DNA of 54,021 bases from Dehalococcoidia bacterium. GTDB taxonomy: Bacteria > Chloroflexota > Dehalococcoidia > Lucifugimonadales > VXLM01. The stretch is from NCBI GenBank assembly GCA_009841605.1, contig VXLM01000104.1, positions 677-54,697 of the forward strand. Direction: 5' to 3'. Below are positions 8,924 through 17,366 of the stretch, piece by piece. Each line of letters starts with the position of its first letter. The first letter of the stretch is position 1. The notes under the pieces are model-generated. The model was not told where the DNA came from. It searched no databases and saw nothing but the letters and a program-made list of their open reading frames with translations. Position numbers and translations under genes: made by a program.

Positions 8924-10318
8924 ATGAATGTGATTTGGATCGTCGCCGACACCTTTCGGCAGGACCATGTCGGGGCGTACGGCAAGATGCCGGGCATCTT
9001 CACGCCATCCCTCGACGCGCTGGCGGGTAGGGGAGTGCGGTTCAATCGCCACTACGCGGGCGGGTTTCCCACGATGCCGACTCGGGCCGACCACGCGACG
9101 GGGAGATGGACGGCGTCGTTCATGACGTGGGAGCCGCTGCCGGACGGTGTGTCGACGCTGGCCGAAGTCCTAGCGGGCGAGGGCGTCCACACCGCCGCCA
9201 TGGTCGATACGCCGTTCTACCTTCGCGAGGGCATGAATTACGACCGCGGGTTTCAGACCTTCAACATATACTCAGGTCAGGTCGGCGGCGGGACTCTCAA
9301 GACGGAGACGGCGCACCACGAGTCTGAACAGGCCCGCTATTCATGGCGATACGAGTCCGACCGGAACGTCGCTCGGACGATGACCAATGCCATGGAGTGG
9401 CTGCAGCTTCACTACGAGGAGGACTTCTTCCTCTACATCGACACGTGGGACCCTCACGAGCCGTGGGACGCGCCGGACTATTACACGAAGCTGTACATGC
9501 CCGATTACGACGGGGAGCTTGTCCATCCCATCTACGGACGTTGGCACGAGATGCCCGGCTACTCCGCGGAACTGGTCGACAAGGCCCACGCGACGTACTG
9601 CGGCGAGGTCACGATGGTCGACACCTGGGTGGGCTACCTACTGCGGATGGTCGAGAATATGGGGCTTAACGACAGGACGGCCATTATCTTCACGACCGAC
9701 CACGGCTTCTACTTCGGCGAGCACGGCGGCTGGTTCGGTAAGCTCCAGTTTGCCAAGAAGCCGGATGGGTCGCTCTACCAGTTCGGCGAGTCCGACGCCA
9801 TCTGGGGTTTTTCTCCCTTGTACGAGGAACTGGCCTTGATTCCGCTGGTGATCTCAGCACCGGGTGTCGAAGCGGGAACGTATGACGGCCTCACCTCGGT
9901 TGTGGATGTCATGCCAACGGTGCTGGACCTGATGGGACTCGAAGCGCCGTCGTGGGTCGAGGGCAGGTCGCTGCTGGGGAAGATGCGCGACACGTCTCTG
10001 CCGGGTCGGGACTTCACGGTGACGACGGTGCCATTCGCTAATCCCGGGGACGCTGTGAACGCGGTCGACGATCGGCGGCGCAGGATGTCACACGCCAACG
10101 TGACGACGGTCACGACGGACGACTGGGCGCTGCTGTACAGCCCCGGAGACACGCGCTCGGAGCTCTACAACCTCAAGACCGACCCGAAGCAGGGGGACAA
10201 TGTCATCGCGCAGTATCCCGAACGCGCTGAATCGATCCACGAGCAACTTGTAGGCTTCATGCGGGAGACGGGGCTGGCCCCGCATATGCTGGAGTATCGG
10301 AAGCGGCTGTTGATTTAG
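8924..10318 (+). CDS. Sulfatase-family hydrolase (alkaline phosphatase superfamily) with Thr at the nucleophile position
   Basis: Member of the sulfatase/alkaline phosphatase fold. Metal-binding residues are visible as Asp9 and Asp14 (VADTFRQDHVG) and as DHG at about residues 259-261 (TTDHGFYFGEHG), followed by a Lys-rich active-site loop. The sulfatase signature C/S-x-P-x-R is here T50-M-P-T-R54 with the downstream ATGR retained, so the formylglycine precursor Cys/Ser is a Thr (codon ACG at 9071). Enzymes of this fold with Thr nucleophiles are phosphodiesterases, mutases or phosphoethanolamine transferases, so the substrate may be a phospho- rather than sulfo-ester. No signal peptide is seen, so it is likely cytoplasmic. 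It converges with the phytanoyl-CoA dioxygenase gene. Confidence 0.85.
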   Translation: MNVIWIVADTFRQDHVGAYGKMPGIFTPSLDALAGRGVRFNRHYAGGFPTMPTRADHATGRWTASFMTWEPLPDGVSTLAEVLAGEGVHTAAMVDTPFYLREGMNYDRGFQTFNIYSGQVGGGTLKTETAHHESEQARYSWRYESDRNVARTMTNAMEWLQLHYEEDFFLYIDTWDPHEPWDAPDYYTKLYMPDYDGELVHPIYGRWHEMPGYSAELVDKAHATYCGEVTMVDTWVGYLLRMVENMGLNDRTAIIFTTDHGFYFGEHGGWFGKLQFAKKPDGSLYQFGESDAIWGFSPLYEELALIPLVISAPGVEAGTYDGLTSVVDVMPTVLDLMGLEAPSWVEGRSLLGKMRDTSLPGRDFTVTTVPFANPGDAVNAVDDRRRRMSHANVTTVTTDDWALLYSPGDTRSELYNLKTDPKQGDNVIAQYPERAESIHEQLVGFMRETGLAPHMLEYRKRLLI

Positions 10319-10329
10319 CGGCGTGCTTG

Positions 10330-11130
10330 CTACCTGTCTACCCAATGGTAGTAGAGCGGCTGGACGTGCTCGGGGAAAGACTCGAACGCCTCACGCGGAA
10401 TCTTGGGCATGGCGGGTGATGCGGTGGCACGGCCGGCCCCGACCTCGGAGGCCATGCGCTGTCCATCCATCGAGTCGGGGTCAAGCACGTCGAGGTTGAG
10501 CCACCACGGGGCGAAGCAGACTCTAACTGCAACACGCCTCGTGTCGGCGTCGTTGTTGGGCTTCGCGTGCCACATACGGCTGTCGAAGATCATGACACTG
10601 CCGGGGTTGCCGGTGACGTGGATCTCGTCGGGGTGTCTCGCGTCGGCGTCGGGGCCGTTGCCGCCGAGGGGGTCGATGCGCCACGTATGGCTGCGAGGGA
10701 TGATGAGCGTGCCTCCCGTTGCGGCGGAGAAAGGCGTGAGCATCCATATGCTTGTCAGGTAGGCCACGACATCCGGGTACGGCTCCGGGATGAATGCCGC
10801 GCCTCCAGCCCCGAACGGCCAGTCGGAGTGCCAACTCCCCCGCTTGTCCCGCTCCTGTCGGATGATCGGCCCGGTGAAGGCGATGCGTGCGAACCGGCCG
10901 AGCATGGCATCGACGAGTCCCAACACGCGCTCGTTGCCGACGTAGCGCGGGAAATCTCGGTTGTTGCCAATGAAGTCGCGACTCTCCTGGTACTCCTCGG
11001 AGTCCGCAGTGGCAAGAACGCTGTTGCGGAGAGCGTCCACCTCGTCGCACGGGATGACGTTTTCAAGGATGCAGTAACCTTCGCTGCGAAGGTGGTTGAT
11101 GCTTCGAGTCAGGTTATCGGTGGCTGCCAT
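10330..11130 (-). CDS. Phytanoyl-CoA dioxygenase (PhyH) family protein
   Basis: Fe(II)/2-oxoglutarate-dependent oxygenase that hydroxylates a small molecule. The facial triad is visible as His101-x-Asp103 (SWHSDW) and His188 (RMWHAKP), with an Arg a few residues further on for 2-oxoglutarate. The 266-residue length is typical. It lies upstream of the DUF6807, Gfo/Idh/MocA and sugar-isomerase genes in the same orientation series, separated from DUF6807 by 43 bases. In such settings PhyH proteins act on secondary metabolites or modified sugars; the substrate is not visible here. It implies that oxygen is available to the organism. Confidence 0.85.
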   Translation of the reverse strand: MAATDNLTRSINHLRSEGYCILENVIPCDEVDALRNSVLATADSEEYQESRDFIGNNRDFPRYVGNERVLGLVDAMLGRFARIAFTGPIIRQERDKRGSWHSDWPFGAGGAAFIPEPYPDVVAYLTSIWMLTPFSAATGGTLIIPRSHTWRIDPLGGNGPDADARHPDEIHVTGNPGSVMIFDSRMWHAKPNNDADTRRVAVRVCFAPWWLNLDVLDPDSMDGQRMASEVGAGRATASPAMPKIPREAFESFPEHVQPLYYHWVDR

Positions 11131-11173
11131 CGCATCCCTCCCGCTTGAGTTAAAGTCGACGGATTCTTACCGA

Positions 11174-12079
11174 TCACCCCTCATCATACACGCTGTCGAG
11201 TTTATCGAGAGGCGCCGGGCCGTCGTGGGCGGCTACGGTTACACCCAGCTCCAGTGTCTCTCCGCACTTTATGGACTGCTCTTGGTGCAGGAAGGGATTG
11301 ACGGCGACCGTTCCCCATTCGTGAGCATACCAACCGGCAGGGAGAGGACTCGGATGACGCACAACGGTCACACCCACTTCCCGTCCGTGCGGGCCCGTCG
11401 CCGACATTGCGACCCATGCGGCATCGCTGGCATTGATTTCCTGAACCGTGCTGCGCCCATCGGAGTCCACGATGCTCCCGCCGTCCACGACTCGCAGCCC
11501 GTCCGCCATACGGACGGTGAAGTAGGCGTGGCGGGTAGGGCCGATGACGATGTCCCAGTCGGTAGGTTCCAAGCGTGAGCGGATGTCGAGGATGTTGGAC
11601 TCTTCCGTAGTGCGGACATCTATCGTTCGCGTCTCATTAGCGAGCACCCGGCGATCCGGCGCGCCCCACTCGATTGGTCCCCGCCATTCGAGACGCTGGA
11701 CGATTCGGAGGGTGTCATTGTCAGTTTCCTCTGAATCTATGGATACAGAAGTAATGCGTCCGGTATTACGACCTTGAAACGTCTCATTCACATAAAAATT
11801 GTAGGTGCCGCGCTCGGTGCGATGGCCGTCGTAGACGAAGAGACAGTCGAAATGGTCGGCTCCGACGGTGACCGAGTTGTGGTGCGGGTGGTCGATGGGT
11901 GACTCCGCCGTGACCGAGACTCCACTGGGGGTGAACAGGGGATAGATGTAGGCGCGGTAGGCGTTCTGGCTGAGGGCCGCGATGGGCCGTCCATCCTGCT
12001 TGATCCACGTTCTCCGAGCGCCTGCAGTTGCGCCCGATGGAAGGTCGACGCGGTCGGGCTCGACCGAGAAGCGCGTCAC
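11174..12079 (-). CDS. DUF6807 (PmoA-like, PF14100) family protein
   Basis: Member of the family once called methane oxygenase PmoA, which is not a real methane monooxygenase subunit. The diagnostic histidine cluster DHPHHNSV is at residues 63-70 (His64, His66, His67). The fold is expected to be beta-sandwich-like, and members cluster with sugar oxidoreductases. The biochemical role is unsettled. Its start overlaps the stop of the Gfo/Idh/MocA gene by 4 bases, which is strong evidence for one operon and a shared pathway in carbohydrate or cyclitol breakdown. Confidence 0.8.
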   Translation of the reverse strand: MTRFSVEPDRVDLPSGATAGARRTWIKQDGRPIAALSQNAYRAYIYPLFTPSGVSVTAESPIDHPHHNSVTVGADHFDCLFVYDGHRTERGTYNFYVNETFQGRNTGRITSVSIDSEETDNDTLRIVQRLEWRGPIEWGAPDRRVLANETRTIDVRTTEESNILDIRSRLEPTDWDIVIGPTRHAYFTVRMADGLRVVDGGSIVDSDGRSTVQEINASDAAWVAMSATGPHGREVGVTVVRHPSPLPAGWYAHEWGTVAVNPFLHQEQSIKCGETLELGVTVAAHDGPAPLDKLDSVYDEG

Positions 12080-13110
12080 TCTTCGTTGTCACCGAACTGC
12101 GTGATACTGAGGGGCAACTCGCCGTTGGGCAGGTAGAACTCGTCAGCCATGTTGACCGGCACCGCGCGGCGGGTCTTCATCGACTCGACGGCTTTTTCGA
12201 AGATGACGGTCGGCACGTTGGCCTCCCAGGGGTCCATGGGGTTTGGGCCGCCTTCGAGGCACAGCTTCGCGAACATGCCAAGCTCCTCGTCGAAGCCTAC
12301 GTGGTACTCGTTGTGCTCGATGCCGGGTTCGTCGGTGCCTTCGAAGACGAGGTTGCCGAAGCGCAAAGTAGCCGCGCTCACGCTGCCAGCACCGACCTCG
12401 GCGTAGTGCTTCGGGATGATGCCGCCCCCGCCCACGAGACTGGTTATGGAGTCGGCCAGACCCCCGTTTTCAAACTGGATGAGGATGGAACTCGTGTTGT
12501 TCGCACCGCCGTCGAGACCCATTGCGGAGACCTCGACCGGTTGCGAGCGCATCACGTGCCAGATGAAGTGGAGGTTGTATCCGGCGAGGTCCAGGATGCC
12601 GTTGGCCGCGTATGGGTCGGACGAGTGCAGTTGGCCCGTCCGCACATTTCGTTCAGGTATACGGCAGGTGAAGAGGATGAAACGCGGCTCCTTGATTACC
12701 TCCCTGAGTCGCTTGGTGATCGGAGAGTGTTTGAACCACCAGCCGCTCATGACGTGCAGTCCCGACTCGTTGGAGGCCCTCTGAACGCTCTTGGCCTCCT
12801 CAACGGTCATCGACGGCGGCTTTTCGACGTAGACGTGCTTGCCCGCTGAGAGGGCCTGAAGCGTCAGGTCGGTGTGTGTGCTGTGCGTCGAGCAGATGAG
12901 CACCGCGTCAATCTCGTCGTCGGCAAGAACCTGGTCGTAGTCGGTCGTCCAGTACTGGGCGTCGCCCTGCTCAGCCCTTTCCCGCGCGGCCTCTTCAATC
13001 AGGTCCATGGTCGCGACGAGACGCAGCGTTGGTGTGTTGAGTAGGTTTGGGAGATGGCCGCGGCTGATGCCGCCACATCCGATGATCGCGACGTTCAACT
13101 TTTCGGTCAT
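12076..13110 (-). CDS. Gfo/Idh/MocA family NAD(P)-dependent oxidoreductase
   Basis: Dehydrogenase of sugars, inositols or related polyols. The N-terminal Rossmann domain has AIIGCGGISRGHL, and the family motif EKP sits at residues 96-98 (VYVEKPPS). The C-terminal alpha/beta domain holds the substrate site, with WWFKHSP and a central His-rich segment. Length is normal at 344 residues. It is the upstream partner of the DUF6807 gene (4-base overlap) and is followed upstream by a TIM-barrel isomerase 44 bases away. The specific substrate cannot be read from the sequence. Confidence 0.87.
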   Translation of the reverse strand: MTEKLNVAIIGCGGISRGHLPNLLNTPTLRLVATMDLIEEAARERAEQGDAQYWTTDYDQVLADDEIDAVLICSTHSTHTDLTLQALSAGKHVYVEKPPSMTVEEAKSVQRASNESGLHVMSGWWFKHSPITKRLREVIKEPRFILFTCRIPERNVRTGQLHSSDPYAANGILDLAGYNLHFIWHVMRSQPVEVSAMGLDGGANNTSSILIQFENGGLADSITSLVGGGGIIPKHYAEVGAGSVSAATLRFGNLVFEGTDEPGIEHNEYHVGFDEELGMFAKLCLEGGPNPMDPWEANVPTVIFEKAVESMKTRRAVPVNMADEFYLPNGELPLSITQFGDNEE

Positions 13111-13154
13111 TGGCGTCCCCGTGTCGTTGGAAATGTGGGCAGTTCCATGCTCGG

Positions 13155-14081
13155 TCAGTCGTCGAGTGAATCGAGCAGGGCCTTGACGTTCCCGACCTGG
13201 GTCCGCATCGCTTCGACTCGGCTGCCGTTATCCGGCGTCCAGTGGGTCGAGATCGAGACGTAGGGATCGAGGCCGCCGTCACGGACGTTTCGGAAGACGG
13301 TGCGGTAGTCGACATCTCCCTCGCCGAAGGGCAGGTAGTCGAAGTCGAGCTTCTCCCCGTCGTTGACGCGCAGGTCCTTGACGTGCATCCCGAAGACGTA
13401 GGGTTTGATGTTCACGAAGCCCCTCGTGGACACGTCGTTCTCCCCGCAGTTGAAGTTGTCAGCCGCGCCCCACATCGCCTTTATGCGGTCGGAGCCGATG
13501 CGCTCGGCCACCCGGCGGAAGTTCGCGGTCGTATTCGTGTAGTTCCACGGCATCATGGACAGGACGATATCGACATCGTGCTTCTCGGCCTGCTCAACCA
13601 TCAGCGTGTACGCCTTGACAAGCTTGTCCATCTCCACGTCGGAGATGATGCCGCCGCGCGTCATCCACCGCATGGGCCACGTCGGCTTGTCGGCAGTGTA
13701 CTCGCCGGGCCATGCGAAGCTGTAGACCGACACAGCCTCGACGCCGAAGCGGTTTGCAAGCTCCATCGAGCGCACCATTGCGTGAAAATCGGCCTTGAAT
13801 TCCTCGTGGTCGTCGAGCGTGTCAACCGTCACCTCAGTCAGGTCAAGGAACTTGAACGGCGACCCCGCGCTCACCTTCATGTGCTCCAATCCGGCCGCCT
13901 CGATCCGGCGCTGGATATCGTCGGCCTCAGCATCCGAGAGATCGGCGACTTCCGGCATTCCGGGAAGGCCGGTGAACCAGACGAACTCGACTCCGAGCTC
14001 GTTGGCCTCCTCCAGCCCTTCATCGAGCGGAAGCTGCAGCTCGTTGAGGAATATTCCCAGCTTGAATGTGTGCGGGGGCAT
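13155..14081 (-). CDS. Sugar phosphate isomerase/epimerase (xylose isomerase-like TIM barrel)
   Basis: AP-endonuclease-2/xylose-isomerase-like TIM barrel, probably a sugar or cyclitol isomerase, epimerase or dehydratase (IolE-like group). Barrel strands and metal-site segments are visible as LGVEFVWFTG, VEAVSVYSF, DIVLSMMPWN, FGMHVKDL and DPYVSISTHW. I chose the ATG at 14081, which has GGAG 8 bases upstream; ATG 14129 with CGAGGT upstream is also possible and would add 16 residues. It leads the minus-strand run isomerase, Gfo/Idh/MocA, DUF6807, PhyH, and its promoter region is shared with the divergent kinase gene. Confidence 0.82.
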   Translation of the reverse strand: MPPHTFKLGIFLNELQLPLDEGLEEANELGVEFVWFTGLPGMPEVADLSDAEADDIQRRIEAAGLEHMKVSAGSPFKFLDLTEVTVDTLDDHEEFKADFHAMVRSMELANRFGVEAVSVYSFAWPGEYTADKPTWPMRWMTRGGIISDVEMDKLVKAYTLMVEQAEKHDVDIVLSMMPWNYTNTTANFRRVAERIGSDRIKAMWGAADNFNCGENDVSTRGFVNIKPYVFGMHVKDLRVNDGEKLDFDYLPFGEGDVDYRTVFRNVRDGGLDPYVSISTHWTPDNGSRVEAMRTQVGNVKALLDSLDD

Positions 14082-14172
14082 CAATAGTGCTCCATTCCAA
14101 TCGTGATCGGACTTGCGGTAGTCTACCATAGCAGAACCTCGCCTATAACGGAGAACAGACAGGGATTGTGGC

Positions 14173-14805
14173 ATGGACTCGGTAGTGATAGTCGGCATTA
14201 GCGCCGTCACAGGCGGAGGGAAGACGGCCGTTACGCTGCGCCTCGTCGATGTCCTCGAAGACGCCGTCGCGCTCCACTTCGACGACTACGACGACACCAA
14301 CGTCCACCCGGACAACCTTCAGCGCTGGTTCGCTGCCGGAGCAGACTACGATGCCTACAGAACCCCGGTATTCACCGGTCATCTAGAATTGTTGAAGGCG
14401 GGCAAGAGCATCACCTATCCGATTGGGGGCGCGCAGCTGGGGCCCGCGAGATACGTCGTGGCCGACGCACCGCTGGGACGAGCGCACTCCGATTCAGGAC
14501 GTCTCATCGATCTCATGGTGTTCATCGACACGCCGCTGGACGTTGCTTTGGCGAGGCGGCTTTTGCGAGACATCGATCTGCCACGTGGTTGGTCGGGAGA
14601 CGATGCCGTTCTGCACGCGAAGGAAGAGTTGACTGCGTATCTGGCCGGAGCGAGGCCGCTCTTTGAGGCATTTCAAGAGCGGATGCGAGCTACCTCCGAT
14701 GTGACCATCGACGGCACCCTCACCGTCAACGACGTAGCTGAGAAAATCCGCGTAGAGACGGAGGCGCGTTTTCCAAGCCGGATCGTCGATGGGCCGAGCA
14801 AATAA
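14173..14805 (+). CDS. Uridine kinase-like P-loop kinase
   Basis: Small NTP-dependent kinase of the nucleoside/uridine kinase-like group. Walker A is GISAVTGGGKT near residues 8-18, followed by HFDDYDDTN where family members carry the acidic catalytic segment. An LID-like Arg-rich region is seen as ARRLLRDIDLPRGW. Length is 210 residues. It is transcribed away from the isomerase operon, with about 90 bases between starts. The substrate may be a nucleoside, pantothenate-like or sugar molecule; the context suggests a small catabolic intermediate, but this is only inference. Confidence 0.65.
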   Translation: MDSVVIVGISAVTGGGKTAVTLRLVDVLEDAVALHFDDYDDTNVHPDNLQRWFAAGADYDAYRTPVFTGHLELLKAGKSITYPIGGAQLGPARYVVADAPLGRAHSDSGRLIDLMVFIDTPLDVALARRLLRDIDLPRGWSGDDAVLHAKEELTAYLAGARPLFEAFQERMRATSDVTIDGTLTVNDVAEKIRVETEARFPSRIVDGPSK

Positions 14806-14817
14806 GACAGCGCTCGC

Positions 14818-15618
14818 CTACAGAACAGCCACGTCCTCATCTCGGAGGTCGGTGATGAACATGTGGCCGGGCGAGTGGGTAATCATCAGGGGCGGCTTCG
14901 ACTCCATGGCGACGGCCTGTGGAGTCACGCCGCACGCCCAGAATACCGGAAGCTCGCCGTCCTTGAATGCGAGCGCATCGCCCAGATGCGGCTGGGTCGG
15001 GTCGTCGACGCCGATGGCGTGAGGCTCGCCGATGTGGACGGGCGCGCCGTGCGTGTTGGGGAACCGCGACGTTACCTGCACTGCCTTGACGATCTTGGAG
15101 TGGTGGACGGGTCGCATCGACACGACCATCGGTCCGGCGAACATCCCTGCGGGAACGCAATCAATATTGGTGATGAACATCGAGACGTTCGAGCCCTGCT
15201 CGTGGTGTCGGAGCGGTATGCCAGCGTCTAGCATCGCGTTCTCGAACGAGTAGCTGCACCCGATCAGGAAGGAGACGAGGTCGTCGCTCCAATAGTCGGA
15301 GATGTCCTCGATTTCAGCCTCCAGCTCGCCGTACCGGTAGACACGGTACTTCGGCAGGTCGGTGCGGATGTCCGCACCGGGGGCGGTCTGCGAAGGCTCG
15401 ATCTTGCCCGCCTCAATAACCTCGATGATGGGGCAGGGCTTTGGATTGCGCTGGCAGAAGAGCAGGAAGTCGAAGGCGAGGTCCTTTGGCAGAATGGCGA
15501 GATTCGCCTGAACATAGCCCGGCGACACTCCTGCCGTTATGCCGGTGAAGTCACGGCGTCGGATCAGTTCACGGACGTCTCGCGGGTGTGTCGGCAGCCC
15601 AACTGCTTGGGTCATCAT
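14818..15618 (-). CDS. Putative hydro-lyase, DUF1445 (D-glutamate cyclase-like)
   Basis: Member of the DUF1445/YcsI family (PF07286), related to mammalian D-glutamate cyclase, a lyase or hydratase fold. Family-typical segments are seen: GVSPGYVQANLAILP near the N-terminus, FLIGCSYSFE in the middle, and a C-terminal CGVTPQ followed by ITHSPGHMFITD. Length (266 residues) is standard. It converges with the kinase gene. The substrate in bacteria is not settled; the neighbours are catabolic enzymes, so a hydration or lactam-opening role is possible. Confidence 0.82.
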   Translation of the reverse strand: MMTQAVGLPTHPRDVRELIRRRDFTGITAGVSPGYVQANLAILPKDLAFDFLLFCQRNPKPCPIIEVIEAGKIEPSQTAPGADIRTDLPKYRVYRYGELEAEIEDISDYWSDDLVSFLIGCSYSFENAMLDAGIPLRHHEQGSNVSMFITNIDCVPAGMFAGPMVVSMRPVHHSKIVKAVQVTSRFPNTHGAPVHIGEPHAIGVDDPTQPHLGDALAFKDGELPVFWACGVTPQAVAMESKPPLMITHSPGHMFITDLRDEDVAVL

Positions 15619-15754
15619 GCTCTCCGAGGCTCGCTCTCGTGGAGTACGAGAGCAGGGTGGATATGAGGGTAGGGTAGTACGGCGTTCGTTCGACCGTCAA
15701 GTTCTACGGAGGCGAGAGCGGGGACGTGGCGGAAGTTGATTCCGGCGGACGAGC

Positions 15755-17287
15755 CTAGGACGCAGGCGCCACGGTCGCTGCGTCGAGAGACTCGGCGCGT
15801 TCAAACTCGCGGTATCGCACGTGAACCTCGACGCCGGTCAAGGTGCGGGCGAATCCTGCCGTCGGCTCCTTCTTGACGATGCCGATTTCGAGGACGTTTT
15901 CGCCCTTCTTGACGGCGCTCGCATCGAGCCGCCAGCGGAGCCAGTACTGCCCGCGGCTTGGTTCGTAGATGTTGGATCGCTCGATTGCTAATGATTCTCC
16001 GTTGAAGCTCAGCGCAACATCGTCCTCGACGCAGAACTGCTGGAACGCGAGAGTAAGCTCGGCCTCGCGCGATTCACCGTCGGCGATGGCGGCTTCCACG
16101 TCGTCGGCTACGGAGACGGGGATACGCTCGGTGACACCCTCTTCGAGTGCTATGGGTAACGGGCGGGTGTCGGGGCGGACGTAGGTCTGCAACTCCTCAG
16201 TTGGCGGGAGGAAGTATCGCTTGTTCAGTCGCGCGGTCGTCTCCGGGTATGCCATCTCCCGCAGGAGTTGGTACTCTGCCTCAGCGAATGGCCAAGGGAG
16301 GTAGCCGAGGTACATGCCCGCGAATCCCTGGTCGTGGATCGAGTGGGCAAAGGCTCGGAACATCTCGCTGTTTGGGATATTGGCCCGCAAGTCCTGCAGA
16401 CGATACCCCGGCCGGAGGTACGCTGAGGCGCCCCCGGCATTGGCCGCGTCGGCAAGCCACCTGCCGTCGGAGACGCCGGTGTCGAGCAGAGAGTGGGGTA
16501 TCTGTCCGACAACGTAGTCCACGCTCCCGTCGGCGATCCACGATTCCACGTCGAGGCCGATGTCGAGGTTGTCGTCACGGCGGGACCACACCCGCGCCAT
16601 GACGGGAATCTTGCGGTCCTGCGCGTAACCGACCTCATTCGCCAGTGCCCGCACGTCGGCGACGAACTTGGTCATCACCTGGGTGCCGGACTCGGTCTGG
16701 TTCTCGCGGAAGTAGAGGGGGAAGAACATGAAATCCAACTCGATGCCTTCCGCGCCGTAGTCTTCGAGCATCTCGCGGATGAGCGCCCTCTTGTGTTCGC
16801 GGACGACGACGTTGGTATAGTCGAGGCACCACTCAGTCGTGTGGCTGGGATAACGCTCGTTGCCCTCGCCGAGGGTGACTTCCATGCCGTGACGCCACTT
16901 GAGCCAGCCGCAGCGTTCTTGGAATTGGGGAGCGGGGTCTTGCAGTTTGAGGCTTGGGAAGACGGGTATTCCCATCTCTCGACCACGTTCGATGACCTCT
17001 CTAACCTGGTCGGTGCCCATGTCGTGGGCGTCCTTGACCATGCGCATGATCCGCCAGTTGATGAAGTGCTCCCAGACCTCCTGTTCCTGTCCCACCACGC
17101 GTCCGATCTTGGTCTGGTGGAAGTAGACGTCGCCGAATCCCAGCCCGAACGCCAGCATATCCACCCCGGTGCCCACGAGTTCGTCGATGGGCCACCGCAT
17201 CTTGTGTTTGTTCAGCGGCGGGTCGAGACGCTTGGCGTGGTAGTGGTGCGCGTCGCTGTAGTAGAGGAGGCGGGGAGGGGTATTCAT
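15755..17287 (-). CDS. Glycoside hydrolase-like TIM-barrel protein (GHL10-like)
   Basis: A 510-residue protein with a predicted TIM barrel and a C-terminal beta-rich domain. The barrel carries YGAEGIELDFMFFP near residue 180, where glycosidase-like folds place an acidic catalytic or binding residue, and MARVWSRRDDNLDIGLD near residue 240. The last 130 residues read like a galactose-binding-type accessory domain (NVLEIGIVKK). No signal peptide is visible, so it would act in the cytoplasm. It is transcribed in the same direction as DUF1445, 136 bases upstream. I recognise the fold class but not the reaction. Confidence 0.65.
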   Translation of the reverse strand: MNTPPRLLYYSDAHHYHAKRLDPPLNKHKMRWPIDELVGTGVDMLAFGLGFGDVYFHQTKIGRVVGQEQEVWEHFINWRIMRMVKDAHDMGTDQVREVIERGREMGIPVFPSLKLQDPAPQFQERCGWLKWRHGMEVTLGEGNERYPSHTTEWCLDYTNVVVREHKRALIREMLEDYGAEGIELDFMFFPLYFRENQTESGTQVMTKFVADVRALANEVGYAQDRKIPVMARVWSRRDDNLDIGLDVESWIADGSVDYVVGQIPHSLLDTGVSDGRWLADAANAGGASAYLRPGYRLQDLRANIPNSEMFRAFAHSIHDQGFAGMYLGYLPWPFAEAEYQLLREMAYPETTARLNKRYFLPPTEELQTYVRPDTRPLPIALEEGVTERIPVSVADDVEAAIADGESREAELTLAFQQFCVEDDVALSFNGESLAIERSNIYEPSRGQYWLRWRLDASAVKKGENVLEIGIVKKEPTAGFARTLTGVEVHVRYREFERAESLDAATVAPAS

Positions 17288-17366
17288 GGGCGCTCCGTCG
17301 CTGTCAGCACGTACGTCGGACGTAGGGGAGTGTAGTAGGGCGATGCGAATGTGTCAACCTGCAGCG

